Below are positions 34,031 to 42,803 of a DNA stretch of 53,208 nt, in pieces. The number at the start of each line of letters is the position of its first letter. The stretch's first letter is position 1. The translations under genes were made by a program, and so were the position numbers. The notes beneath the pieces were generated by a model. The model saw nothing but the letters and a program-made list of their open reading frames with translations. It did no database searches and was not told where the DNA came from. The stretch comes from Mycolicibacterium pyrenivorans. Its GTDB lineage: Bacteria > Actinomycetota > Actinomycetes > Mycobacteriales > Mycobacteriaceae. The stretch spans positions 1 through 53,208 of the forward strand of contig NZ_JACKSH010000017.1 of assembly GCF_025821625.1 (NCBI RefSeq), read 5' to 3'.

Positions 34031-35165
34031 GATGTAACTCCTGTTTTCGGGTGGTCGCTGGGGCTGGACGGGGGGTGGCGCGCCGAGTCACGATCGACGG
34101 TCCTGACAACGGAAGCTCGATGATGCCGGGCGCGGCGGCAACGACGGCGGGGATAGCGTTGACGACGGCCATGGCCGTGGCTGTGACGCCCGGATTCACG
34201 GTATCGCCGATTTCGGCCTTGTCGAATTCGAAGTCGACCCGAAACCCAGGGCGGCCCGAGATGTGGAACGACATCCCGCCCGTCAGCCGGCCCGGGTCGG
34301 GCCAGTGGGACGGCCATGGCGCGCTCGACACCGCGGCGAAGTACTGCACTGCGACGATGGGCTGCTTGTCTATTGTCCCCGCGAGCCGCCAGCGGTGCGC
34401 ACAGATCGTGCCCGCCGGCACCACCCCGATAGCGGTGTCGAGGTCAGTCGGAGTCAGTACCGTCTCCCAGTCGACTTCGAGGCCATCCAGGGTGAGTCCG
34501 AGGATGTCGGCGACGTAGCGGACAACGGTTGACCAGTCGGCTTCGACCTTGCCATAGGCGATGCGCGCCGGCACATAACCATCGGCTTTACCGAAACCCA
34601 TCGACTCGTGCAAGACGTCCCAGATGGGGTATTGCGCATCGAGCTGGATGGCGTAGAGGTCCATTCGGTACGCATCGACCCGCCCAGCGCCGGCAAGCAG
34701 AGCGGTGGGGACGTTCAGGCTGATGAAGCCTGGTTCGCCGCCCGTCGCGTAAAAGGTCGCCCCACCTTGGTCAGCCGCGGACCCGATGGTGTCGAGCCAC
34801 TCCTGTGGGGCCGCAGGTGGGTAGATCAGCGGTATTGTCGAGATCGTCACGACGTCGATGCCGGATCGCAGGTAACGGGCGATGTCCTCGACCGCGTGCT
34901 CCTCCCGACGGACCGCAGTGGCGCAATAACACACGCAGTCCGGTCGCAATGCGATGACCGCGTCCACGTCGTCGGTTGCCGTGACGCCGACGTCGTCGCG
35001 GCCGCAGAGGCTACCGGCGTCGACGCCGACCTTCTGCGGTGTCGTGACAGCGACGCCGACGAGCTCGAGTGCGGGATCGTCGATGATCGCCCCCAACGCC
35101 TCCCGTCCGGTGAGCCCGGTGCCAGCGTGCACCACACGAAGTCTCGGCCTCGTGGTACCAGTCAT
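34023..35165 (-). CDS. DapB-like NAD(P)-binding oxidoreductase (mycobacterial 'dihydrodipicolinate reductase' type)
   Basis: 380 residues, longer than true DapB (about 250). The N-terminus RLRVVHAGTGLTGREALGAI is a Rossmann loop, followed by the DPALELVGVAV and DCVCYCATAVRREEH segments seen in a set of actinobacterial proteins annotated as dihydrodipicolinate reductase-like. The C-terminal part, with WPSHWPDPGRLTGGMSFHI, is specific to this set. Their substrate is not known; lysine synthesis is unlikely in this catabolic context. The open frame starts far upstream, but ATG 35165 matches the family start, and the upstream part overlaps the SDR. A truncated paralogue lies at 43150. It overlaps the P450 by eight bases. 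Confidence 0.75.
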   Translation of the reverse strand: MTGTTRPRLRVVHAGTGLTGREALGAIIDDPALELVGVAVTTPQKVGVDAGSLCGRDDVGVTATDDVDAVIALRPDCVCYCATAVRREEHAVEDIARYLRSGIDVVTISTIPLIYPPAAPQEWLDTIGSAADQGGATFYATGGEPGFISLNVPTALLAGAGRVDAYRMDLYAIQLDAQYPIWDVLHESMGFGKADGYVPARIAYGKVEADWSTVVRYVADILGLTLDGLEVDWETVLTPTDLDTAIGVVPAGTICAHRWRLAGTIDKQPIVAVQYFAAVSSAPWPSHWPDPGRLTGGMSFHISGRPGFRVDFEFDKAEIGDTVNPGVTATAMAVVNAIPAVVAAAPGIIELPLSGPSIVTRRATPRPAPATTRKQELHHG

Positions 35166-35178
35166 CGTCGTCCGAACC

Positions 35179-36006
35179 TCAGAGGGCCAACAACGCCGCG
35201 GTGCGATCCCACAATTCGCGCGCGGCTTCGCGGTCGCGGGTGATCTTGTGGTTCTTCGCGACCTTCCGTTTGACGTAGTACTCGCCGGACGTCCAGCCGT
35301 GGTCGGCCGCGGTCGTGGCCAGCCAGACGAGTTGGTCGCATCCCTGCTCGGGTGTCGTACCAATGAGTCGACCGATGCCGGTGGCCTGGAAGAGCGCGAT
35401 CCCACGGGAACTGGATCCCGGCGCGAAGTTGGACACCACCCAGCCTGGATGGAACGCCGCGCAGGTGATGCCATCAGACCTATAGCGTTGATCCAACTCC
35501 AAGATGAACATGTTGACTGCGATCTTGGACAGCGCATAGCCTTTCATACCGCTGGTCCGTCCGTCGTGGAGGAGGTCGTCGACACAAACGTTTCGGATCA
35601 GCGGCTGATATGCGCTCGAAGTGCTGACGACCGTGGCGCGTGACTCGATCAGACGATCCAGCAGCAGGTTCGTCAGCAGGAATGGTGCGAGATAGTTGAC
35701 TTGCAGGACGTTCTCGTGGCCGTCGACCGTCGGGCTGTCTGAACTCACCATTCCGCCGGCGTTGTTGGCCAGGACATCGATGCGCTGGTAGCGCTCCTTG
35801 AGGTCGTCGGCGAGTCGGCGTACCTGGTCGAGCTCGGAAAAGTCGGCGACGAAAAAGTCGGCTCCGGTCTCCGCGGCCACCGCCTTGGTTTTCTGCGGTG
35901 AGCGGCCCACAATGACGACGTTCTCGCCATCGGCGGTCAGCCGGCGTGCCGCGGCCGCTCCGACGCCGTCGCTGGCACCCGTGATGACGATCGTTTTGCC
36001 CGCCAT
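35179..36006 (-). CDS. SDR, retinol-dehydrogenase-like
   Basis: 275 residues. VITGASDGVGAAAARRL is the cofactor loop, and VGRSPQKTKAV suggests NADP(H). The segment VNYLAPFLLTNLLLDRL is typical of the retinol dehydrogenase/WW-oxidoreductase-like SDRs. STSSAYQP and GYALSKIAVN give catalytic Ser, Tyr and Lys. The C-terminal SGEYYVKRKVAKNHKITRD is conserved in this branch. These enzymes act on bulky hydrophobic alcohols or ketones. It is the second gene of the minus-strand operon, 122 bases downstream of the amidohydrolase. That gap contains only a motif-1 half-match (GAGAA at 36073), so a weak internal promoter is possible. Confidence 0.87.
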   Translation of the reverse strand: MAGKTIVITGASDGVGAAAARRLTADGENVVIVGRSPQKTKAVAAETGADFFVADFSELDQVRRLADDLKERYQRIDVLANNAGGMVSSDSPTVDGHENVLQVNYLAPFLLTNLLLDRLIESRATVVSTSSAYQPLIRNVCVDDLLHDGRTSGMKGYALSKIAVNMFILELDQRYRSDGITCAAFHPGWVVSNFAPGSSSRGIALFQATGIGRLIGTTPEQGCDQLVWLATTAADHGWTSGEYYVKRKVAKNHKITRDREAARELWDRTAALLAL

Positions 36007-36128
36007 GTCGTCAATCCTCTCCTCACCTTCCCGACTGCGCGGGCGAACTACACACTATCCATTCTTGGAAGTGAGAATACCGGTTGCCGCTCGAGTAGTC
36101 GGCCGTGGTCCCGCGGCCGACTACGCTG

Positions 36129-37409
36129 TCAGCGCAGCTGCTGTGTCGCTGCTTGCAGGACGTCGGCGCCGGCGCCAGTCTTCTCCCGGGTGGACAGGGC
36201 TTTGACGGAGACATCGTGGCCTTCGGCCGCTTTACGCAACGCACCGACGGTGGCTTGCTCCTTGGGGACATGGGTGAACGGGTCCCAGTGGTACCAGCGC
36301 AATGCGTTCTCGTAGGTCATTTTGTTAATGTCGTCGTCTGGGACGTTGAGGGTCTTGAGCCCTTCATCAAGCTCTTCTGGGGCGTTGGGCCACATCGAGT
36401 CGCTGTGCGGATAGTCCGCTTCCCAGCAGATGTTGTCGATTCCAATGTGATTCCGCAGTTCCAAGCCGATCGGGTCGGAGATGAAGCACGTCAGGAAGTG
36501 ATCGCGGAACACCTCAGAGGGCTTCTGTTTCCCGAAGTCCTGGCCCGTCCATGTCGAGTGAAGATCGTAGGTGCGGTCGGCGCGATCGAGGAAGTAGGGA
36601 ATCCAGCCGGTGCCGCCCTCACTGAGTCCGATCTTGAGATCCTTGTACTCCTTGACGGGCTTCGACCACAACAGATCTGCGGCAGCCTGGACGATGTTCA
36701 TCGGCTGCAGCGTGATCATCACATCCAGCGGCGCATCGGCAGCGGTAATGGCCAGCTTGCCCGACGAGCCGATGTGCACGTTCATTACGGTGTCGGTGTC
36801 GACCAACGCCTCCCACATCGGTCGCCAGTAGTCGTCGTGGAACGACGGGTAGCCCATCGCCGCCGGGTTTTCGGTGAACGTCAACGCGTGCACGCCTCGG
36901 GCGGCGTTGCGCCGGATCTCCTTGGCGCAGGCCTCGGCATCCCAGATGACCGGCAGACACATCGGGATGAAACGCGCAGGATAGGCTCCGCACCATTCCT
37001 CGACATGCCAGTCGTTGTAAGCCTGCACCAGTGCTAGAGAAAACTCAGGATCCTCGGTGGCGAACAGGCGCCCGGCGAAGCCGGGGAACGACGGAAAGCA
37101 AATCGACCCGAAGATACCGCCGGCGTTCATGTCCTTGATGCGCTCGTCGACTTGGTAGCACCCCGGCCGGATCTCGTCGAGCCCTTGCGGCTCCAGACCG
37201 AATTCCTCCTTGGGGCGCCCTGCGACCGCGTTCAGCGCCACGTTCGGAATCGACACGTCGCGGAACTGCCAGCTGTCGCTGCCATCGGAATTGTGAACCA
37301 ACCGCGGTGCCTCGTCCAGGTACTTCTTGGGCAGGTGATTGCGGAACATATCCGGCGGTTCGACGAGGTGGTCGTCAACGCTGACCAGAATCATGTCGTC
37401 TTTGTTCAC
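36129..37409 (-). CDS. Amidohydrolase_2 family metal-dependent hydrolase/decarboxylase
   Basis: 426 residues, co-linear with the protein at 14311. The N-terminal metal pair is in VSVDDHLVEPPDMF, then CFPSFPGFAG, NDWHVEEWCGAYPARF, NVHIGSSGK with the central His, SEGGTGW and WEADYPHSDSMWPN. The C-terminal extension (WDPFTHVPKEQATVGALR) also parallels the 14311 protein (FDPFKYQPKEQCTAGALR), so the two are close paralogues. It heads the minus-strand operon running to 31987. The ATG at 37409 lies 37 bases from the nearest motif-2-like element and is divergent from the acyl-CoA ligase at 37511. Confidence 0.87.
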   Translation of the reverse strand: MNKDDMILVSVDDHLVEPPDMFRNHLPKKYLDEAPRLVHNSDGSDSWQFRDVSIPNVALNAVAGRPKEEFGLEPQGLDEIRPGCYQVDERIKDMNAGGIFGSICFPSFPGFAGRLFATEDPEFSLALVQAYNDWHVEEWCGAYPARFIPMCLPVIWDAEACAKEIRRNAARGVHALTFTENPAAMGYPSFHDDYWRPMWEALVDTDTVMNVHIGSSGKLAITAADAPLDVMITLQPMNIVQAAADLLWSKPVKEYKDLKIGLSEGGTGWIPYFLDRADRTYDLHSTWTGQDFGKQKPSEVFRDHFLTCFISDPIGLELRNHIGIDNICWEADYPHSDSMWPNAPEELDEGLKTLNVPDDDINKMTYENALRWYHWDPFTHVPKEQATVGALRKAAEGHDVSVKALSTREKTGAGADVLQAATQQLR

Positions 37410-37445
37410 ATCAGACCTTCCTGTTCGCCACTCAACTGTATGTCA

Positions 37446-37462
37446 GTATACCCGCATACAAA
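37446..37462 (-). promoter_or_regulatory. Motif-2-like elements in the amidohydrolase/ligase divergent gap
   Basis: GTATAC at 37446-37451 and the half-site TTTGTATGC (minus strand, 37454-37462) lie together in a 101-base divergent gap. An outer TGTATG on the other side gives an additional inverted match. The second element differs from CTTGTATGC at one base. Its position between two operon starts matches the other motif-2 sites. Confidence 0.5.
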
Positions 37463-37510
37463 TGGTGGTCCATGGCGGTTGGCGATGTCTACTGCTTCCA
37501 ATAGGAGACG

Positions 37511-39082
37511 ATGGCGTTCATGACAGTGGAATCCGCCGACCGGGCCGGTAATACCTACTGGAACCTGGTGGATGAGGCTGCCCGGTCCCGGCCCAGTCAT
37601 GTTGTCCTGTCTGACGACTACGGTCGCGAACTCACCACCCGCGACCTACGCGACGCCGGCCTGCGGACCGCGGCGGCGCTCGCCGGGTGGGGGATCACCG
37701 CGGGCACCGTCGTCTCGTGGCAGCTGCCGACCACCTTGGAGACCATGGTCGTGATGGTTGCGCTCGCACGGTTGGGCGCAGTACAAAACCCGATCCTGCC
37801 GATCTGGCGGAAGAACGAAGTCACGCACGCGCAATCACAGATCGGCGCGCAGGTGTATATCGTTCCGCGTGCCTGGCGGGGGTACGACCACGCCGCCCTC
37901 GCGCAACAGATGTCGCAATCGCACGGAACACGCGCAGTGGTACTCGACTTCGACGGGCCGCCGGCCAACCCGAGTTTGCGTCTGCCCGCGAGCGGACCCG
38001 AGCAGCTAGGGGCCGTCCTCACGTCTTCTGAGGTGGTGCGGTGGATCTACTACTCGTCGGGTACTACCTCGGCGCCTAAGGGGATTCAGCACAGCGACGC
38101 CACAATCATTGCGGGTACCTCGGGGATCCTCAATCTGGTGGGGACAGCCAGTGACGACGTCTATCCGATTGCCTTTCCCGTCTCTCACATCGGGGGCGCG
38201 GCGACGTTGGCCGCGGCATTGATAACCGGACTGCGGCTGGTGCTCTTCGATGGCTTTGATCCTGCGACGACTCCGTTGGCGATGGCGGCTCATCGTCCGA
38301 CACTCCTAGGTTCGGCAACCCCGTTCTTCGCTGCGTATGTGGCGGCTCAAGACGGTCACGGCGCACAGCCGTTGTTTCCCGACCTTCGCGGCTGTACCGG
38401 AGGCGGCGCGCCGATCACTGCCGAGCTGGCGCAGCGGGTCCGGGACAGACTCGGCGTGCCAGGCATCGCCAACGCCTGGGGGCTGACCGAATTTCCCGTC
38501 GCCACAACGCCTTCTGTGACAGCGGGTTCACAGGTGCTCGACCAGACGGTGGGACGGCCGGTGGCCGGTGTCCAGGTCAGAGTCGTCGGTCCCGGAGAGC
38601 TCGAGGCTGAGCCCGGTACTGTGGGCGAGTTGAGACTCAAAGGACCGCAGTGCTTCCTCGGATATGTCGACACCGCCCTCGCCGTCGACGCGTTCGATGC
38701 CGACGGTTGGTTTCGAACCGGGGATCAGGGGTGCGTGGATGCCAACGGAAATGTGAGGGTGACGGGAAGGCTCAAAGACGCCATCATTCGCAACGCTGAG
38801 AACATTTCGGCATTGGAGGTGGAAGAAGCTGTGGCCACGCATGCCCACGTCGACGACGTTGCAGTCATCGGAGTTCCAGACGGGCGGACTGGCGAGCGCG
38901 TGTGCGCGATCGTCGTACCCACAGCGGGCTCGACGGTCACCGTCGCCGACCTGACCACGCACTGCGACGCACAGGGATTGAGCAAATACAAGTGGCCCGA
39001 ACGTGTGGAGTTGGTCGATACCTTGCCTCGAAACCTGACCGGCAAGGTGCTTAAAGCGGAACTGCGCCGACGCTTCTCCTAA
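37511..39082 (+). CDS. AMP-forming acyl-CoA ligase
   Basis: 523 residues of the ANL superfamily. The phosphate loop YYSSGTTSAPKG is at 180-191, the A5 motif is NAWGLTEFP, and the hinge region is GRLKDAIIRNAENISALEVEE. The catalytic Lys512 lies in LPRNLTGK. The WGLTE form and the RWIYYSSGTTSAPKG block recall cyclohexanecarboxylate-type ligases, but I would not assign the acid. ATG 37511 has AGGAG at the right distance; ATG 37520 in frame is an alternative. It is divergent from the 36129 amidohydrolase operon and followed by the remnant of an enoyl-CoA hydratase, its likely former operon partner. Confidence 0.88.
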   Translation: MAFMTVESADRAGNTYWNLVDEAARSRPSHVVLSDDYGRELTTRDLRDAGLRTAAALAGWGITAGTVVSWQLPTTLETMVVMVALARLGAVQNPILPIWRKNEVTHAQSQIGAQVYIVPRAWRGYDHAALAQQMSQSHGTRAVVLDFDGPPANPSLRLPASGPEQLGAVLTSSEVVRWIYYSSGTTSAPKGIQHSDATIIAGTSGILNLVGTASDDVYPIAFPVSHIGGAATLAAALITGLRLVLFDGFDPATTPLAMAAHRPTLLGSATPFFAAYVAAQDGHGAQPLFPDLRGCTGGGAPITAELAQRVRDRLGVPGIANAWGLTEFPVATTPSVTAGSQVLDQTVGRPVAGVQVRVVGPGELEAEPGTVGELRLKGPQCFLGYVDTALAVDAFDADGWFRTGDQGCVDANGNVRVTGRLKDAIIRNAENISALEVEEAVATHAHVDDVAVIGVPDGRTGERVCAIVVPTAGSTVTVADLTTHCDAQGLSKYKWPERVELVDTLPRNLTGKVLKAELRRRFS

Positions 39083-39117
39083 ACCGCGCTCATCGCGTGG
39101 GTGAGAGGGAGACTGCA

Positions 39118-39300
39118 ATGACCGCCACTCCGCCGGGCGGTGACTGGTTGGGAACGCTCTACCTCCGGTTCGCCAGACAGGGGCCAGGCATGCAGGCCAG
39201 CTTCCAAGATTCGGAGGCCACCGAAAGATTGTGTGCATTCAAGGAGCGACGTTCACCCCCGTGGGTTCATTCCGCCCTCCGAATAGAGGGACGATTATAG
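39118..39300 (+). pseudogene. N-terminal remnant of an enoyl-CoA hydratase
   Basis: From ATG 39118 the frame reads MTATPPGGDWLGTLYLRFAR and continues QGPG. This matches the characteristic start of many actinobacterial enoyl-CoA hydratases (DWLGTPYLRFER.GP). After about 25 residues the similarity ends and the frame closes at 39300 without any crotonase core. The rest of this 339-base interval (39083-39421) holds no gene and only the motif-1 site at 39376. It is best read as a deletion scar of a gene that followed the ligase. The assignment rests on a short stretch, hence moderate confidence. Confidence 0.45.
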
Positions 39301-39375
39301 GTACGCGGCACACCAGGGGCGGGGAACCGATTCAACGATCTACTCGTGGCACGGGTCGGCTGGAACCCGTTTGTA

Positions 39376-39391
39376 GAGAATGCCTATTCTC
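39376..39391. promoter_or_regulatory. GAGAA-N6-TTCTC dyad (motif 1, copy 4)
   Basis: GAGAAT GCCT ATTCTC is a perfect motif-1 copy whose dyad extends to six base pairs per arm. It lies 31-46 bases upstream of the D-aminoacylase-like gene, where it would overlap the promoter. Confidence 0.6.
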
Positions 39392-39421
39392 ATCTGAGCG
39401 CTGACGTCGTATGTTTAGGTC

Positions 39422-41143
39422 ATGCTGTGTGACTTGATAATCCGTAACGGCACGATCGTCGACGGCAGTGGCGGTGAACCGTTCGTCGGTGATGTAGCGA
39501 TCTCGGGTGGGACCATCGTCGGCGTAGAGCAGGTCGACGGTGATGCTCTGCGCGAAATCGACGCCACCGGACTGCTTGTGACTCCGGGATTCATTGACCT
39601 CCACACTCACTATGACGGACAGGCGATCTGGTCTGACCGGCTCACGCCCTCCTCGGCGCATGGTGTGACGACCGTGGTGATGGGCAATTGCGGTGTGGGT
39701 TTCGCGCCCTGTCGCGCGCAGGATCACGAGACGCTAGTCGATTTGATGGCTGGTGTGGAAGATGTCCCTGGGGCGGTGATGGCCGATGGATTGCCGTGGA
39801 CGTGGGAGACTTTTCCCGAATTCCTCGATGCACTCGAGGGTCGCGCCCGTGATATCGATGTGGCGGCCCTCTTGCCACACTCGCCGTTGCGCGTCTATGT
39901 GATGGGTCAGCGAGGCGTCGACCGCGAACCCGCCACCCTAGAGGATCTGCAGCTCATGGGCAAGCTCGCGGCCGAAGCGGTGCACGCCGGTGCGCTCGGC
40001 TTCGCATCATCACAGATGATGGTGCACCGCAGCGAAAGTGGCTTCCCAATACCGAGCTATGGTGCGGCATCTGCGGAGTACGAGGCGATCGCCCGTGGCA
40101 TCAAGGCCGCGGGCGGTGGTTTGCTGCAGTTCGTACCCGACCTGGTCGCCGGCGCCTACGAGCCGGTGTTGAAGACGGTTTTCGACGTGGCCACCGACGT
40201 CGGCCTGCCGGTGACATTTTCGCTCGTCATTGCCAATGGCGGCGATCCGCAATTCATCGACGCCCTTGAGATCGTGCAGAAAGCCAACGCAGCCGGTGGC
40301 CAGGTCAGTGCGCAGATCTTCCCGCGCCCGATCGGTCTGGTCCTCGGCCTGGAGTTGTCGGGTAACCCGTTCATCCTCTATCCGAGTTACCAGGCGATTG
40401 CTGCCCTACCGTTGGCCGAGCGCGTTGCCGAGATGCGTAAACCTGAGGTGCGCGAGCACATCCTCCATGATGCGCCGACGTGTGAGGGGCATCCGCTGAT
40501 GATGGCCGCCCAGGCGTTCGACTGGATGTTCCCGATGGGCGATCCGCCGATCTACGAACCCGAACCAGGCGACAGCATTGCCGAGCGGGCACGCGCCCGT
40601 GGCGTGAGCCCGCTGCATGAGGCGTACGACAGGCTGCTCGATGACGACGGACGTGCCATGCTGCTGGTCACGATGGCCAACTTCCGCGACGGATCCCTGG
40701 ATACCGTCGCTGAGCTGATCCGGCGTCCGGACGTCGTTCTCGGACTCGGCGATGGCGGCGCACACTACGGAATGATTTGCGACGCCAGCTTTCCCACCTA
40801 TGTGATGACCCACTGGGTTCGTGATCGGCCGGCAGGCAGGCTGACCGTTGCCGAGGCCGTTCGCGAGCTGACTTCGGTACCGGCCGGTGTCGTCGGGCTG
40901 GCCGACCGCGGCCGGATCGCGGTGGGTTTCAAGGCAGATCTCAACGTCATCGATCAAGACGCGCTGCAATTGCGCCGGCCGGTGGTCGTCAAAGATCTCC
41001 CGTCGGGTGGACGACGGCTCGACCAGGCCGCCAACGGATACGTGGTGACGGTGGTCAGTGGCGAGGTCATTGCGGAACTTGGCGTGCCCACCGCGGCCCG
41101 GCCGGGCAAGCTGGTTCGCGGTCGCCGGCCGGCACCTGGCTGA
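39422..41143 (+). CDS. D-aminoacylase-like amidohydrolase (N-acyl-D-amino-acid deacylase family)
   Basis: 573 residues. The start DLIIRNGTIVDGSGGEP and PGFIDLHTHYDGQ with His61 and His63 are the urease-type amidohydrolase hallmarks. Cys90 in MGNCGVGFAPC corresponds to the zinc-binding Cys of D-aminoacylase. GLGDGGAHYG near residue 440 is the late metal or substrate Asp region, and IAVGFKADLNVID marks the C-terminal composite beta domain. Family members hydrolyse amides, but several actinobacterial members in catabolic clusters are probably active on other substrates. It stands alone behind a perfect motif-1 site and ends exactly one base before the convergent small gene. It is unrelated in detail to the amidohydrolase_2 proteins of the window. 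Confidence 0.85.
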   Translation: MLCDLIIRNGTIVDGSGGEPFVGDVAISGGTIVGVEQVDGDALREIDATGLLVTPGFIDLHTHYDGQAIWSDRLTPSSAHGVTTVVMGNCGVGFAPCRAQDHETLVDLMAGVEDVPGAVMADGLPWTWETFPEFLDALEGRARDIDVAALLPHSPLRVYVMGQRGVDREPATLEDLQLMGKLAAEAVHAGALGFASSQMMVHRSESGFPIPSYGAASAEYEAIARGIKAAGGGLLQFVPDLVAGAYEPVLKTVFDVATDVGLPVTFSLVIANGGDPQFIDALEIVQKANAAGGQVSAQIFPRPIGLVLGLELSGNPFILYPSYQAIAALPLAERVAEMRKPEVREHILHDAPTCEGHPLMMAAQAFDWMFPMGDPPIYEPEPGDSIAERARARGVSPLHEAYDRLLDDDGRAMLLVTMANFRDGSLDTVAELIRRPDVVLGLGDGGAHYGMICDASFPTYVMTHWVRDRPAGRLTVAEAVRELTSVPAGVVGLADRGRIAVGFKADLNVIDQDALQLRRPVVVKDLPSGGRRLDQAANGYVVTVVSGEVIAELGVPTAARPGKLVRGRRPAPG

Positions 41144-41482
41144 TCATTCAGCGCGTTCTGTCCCCACCTCGGCGGGATATCCGAAGAATCCACCGGAATT
41201 CGCTCCGGCGATCCGATGTTCACTAATCCGGCAGGCGGCCTCCTTGAGTGCTGCGAGCCGGTCCTTCGCACGTTGGATACCCGTTGCGTCATCGGTCTTC
41301 TGCAGATCGGCCACCAATGTGGCAGCGCGGTCGATTTCGCACTGCAGTCGGCCGCCAGCCTCGTCGAAGGTCAGGAGATCGTGGTCGTTCTCGCCGAGGT
41401 CTCGGAGGGCCTTGCGGGGGATGATGGCCTTCTCGTTATCGGAAATGATAGTTCTCCCAATCCGGCGTCTTGGCAACGCCAA
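41144..41482 (-). CDS. Small hypothetical protein, helical and charged
   Basis: About 112 residues, unrecognised. The middle (AATLVADLQKTDDATGIQRA and KDRLAALKEAACRIS) is strongly helical and charged and could form a short coiled coil. The C-terminus GFFGYPAEVGTERAE is polar. Support for a real gene is its exact tail-to-tail fit with the D-aminoacylase-like gene and its protein-like composition. The first codon of the frame is TTG at 41480-41482, and a start further in is possible. It is divergent from the damaged amidohydrolase at 41550. Confidence 0.45.
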   Translation of the reverse strand: MALPRRRIGRTIISDNEKAIIPRKALRDLGENDHDLLTFDEAGGRLQCEIDRAATLVADLQKTDDATGIQRAKDRLAALKEAACRISEHRIAGANSGGFFGYPAEVGTERAE

Positions 41483-41549
41483 CTGTCTAGTCTGTCAAAA
41501 AGGTGCCGAGCATCAACCCTTTCCCCGACTCTCAGCCTAGGAGCGCGCG

Positions 41550-42765
41550 ATGCCATTGCAAGACGATATGCAGATCGTTTCGGTCGACGATCACCTGGTC
41601 GAGCATCCCCGAGTGTGGCAGGACCGGCTGCCGGACAAGTTCAAGGAGGCCGGGCCGAAGATCATCGAGCATGATGGTAAGCACATGTGGCAGTATGAGG
41701 ACCAGGTCTATCCCAACATCGGGCTGAATGCTGTAGCGGGCAAGCCGCCGGCGGAGTGGGGCCTCGATCCCGTCCGATACGAGGATATGCTGCCGGGCTG
41801 CTACGACCCGAAGGCCCGCATCCCCCGATATGGACCTCGACGGGGTCGAGTCGGCGATGTGTTTCCCGTCGTTCCCCGGATTCGCGGGTGGGATGTTCTT
41901 TCGCGGCCAGGACAAAGAGCTGTCGGTGCTGTGCATCAAGGCGTGGAACGACTTCTACATCGACGAATGGTGCGCCACGGCTCCGGGCCGGTTCATTCCC
42001 ATGGCGTTGATACCGTTCTGGAACATCAACGAGGCGGTGGCGGAGGCGGAACGGGCCGCTGCCAAGGGCGCCCGATCGATCAGCTTCCCCGACAGCCCGG
42101 TCCCGCTGGGACTGCCTTCATTCCATTCGACGTACTGGGACCCGCTGTGGTCGGTGTGCTCGGATACGGGGATGCCGGTATCGCTGCACTTTGGGTCGGG
42201 CGGCTTCGTCCCAGGATTTTCGTTCTCGTCGTTCAATCCCGATCCCCGCCAGTTGGTCACCGACCCGGACAGTGATATACCGCCGTTGGCGATGGATTCG
42301 CCATTCGCGGTCGCTTTCACGCTGTTCAATTCGAATCTGGCGTGGACGACCGTTGACCTGCTGCTGTCAGGCAAGCTTCAGCGGTTTCCGAAGCTGCAGA
42401 TCGCGCTGTCGGAGGGCGGGATCGGTTGGGTGCCTTATATCTTGGAGCGCACCGACTTCGTATGGGAACGGCACCGGTACTACCAGCCGATCGATTTCGA
42501 CACCCGGCCGTCGGACCTGTGGCGGGATCATTTCTGGGGCTGCTTCATCGACGACGAGCACGGCGTCGAGAACCGCTACAAGATCGGCGTCGACCGCATC
42601 ACTCTGGAGATCGACTATCCGCATTCGGACTCCAACTGGCCGAACTCGCGAAAGCGGGCGGCCGAGGTGCTGGCCAATGTGCCCGACGAAGAGTGCCAGC
42701 TCATCGTCGAGGACAACGCCCGGCGAATGCTGAACTTTCCACGGTCGATCGCACCCGCCGTCTGA
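41550..42765 (+). pseudogene. Amidohydrolase_2 family protein, split by a +1 frameshift
   Basis: Two frames together encode about 404 residues. Frame 41550 gives VSVDDHLVEHPRVWQDRLPD through LPGCYDPKARIP. The other frame resumes at MDLDGVESAMCFPSFPGFAG and continues with NDFYIDEWCATAPGRF, LHFGSGG, SEGGIGW and LEIDYPHSDSNWPNS to the stop at 42765. Dropping one C from the run CCCCC at 41822-41826 restores a single frame (ARIP-DMDLDG). All metal-site motifs are intact, so the damage is one base only: either a recent inactivation or an indel in the sequence. It is a third paralogue of the 14311/36129 type but lacks their C-terminal extension. Confidence 0.75.
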
Positions 42766-42803
42766 ACCGAGTCATCCACCCGTTGAGAGCTGGGAGTACC
42801 TTC

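Noticed and set aside
34023..35165. True DapB for lysine biosynthesis
   Set aside because: The protein is about 130 residues longer than DapB, lies inside a P450/SDR operon, and has a truncated paralogue in the same island.
36073..36088. Motif-1 copy between the amidohydrolase and SDR genes
   Set aside because: Only the GAGAA arm is intact; the other arm matches at three of five bases.
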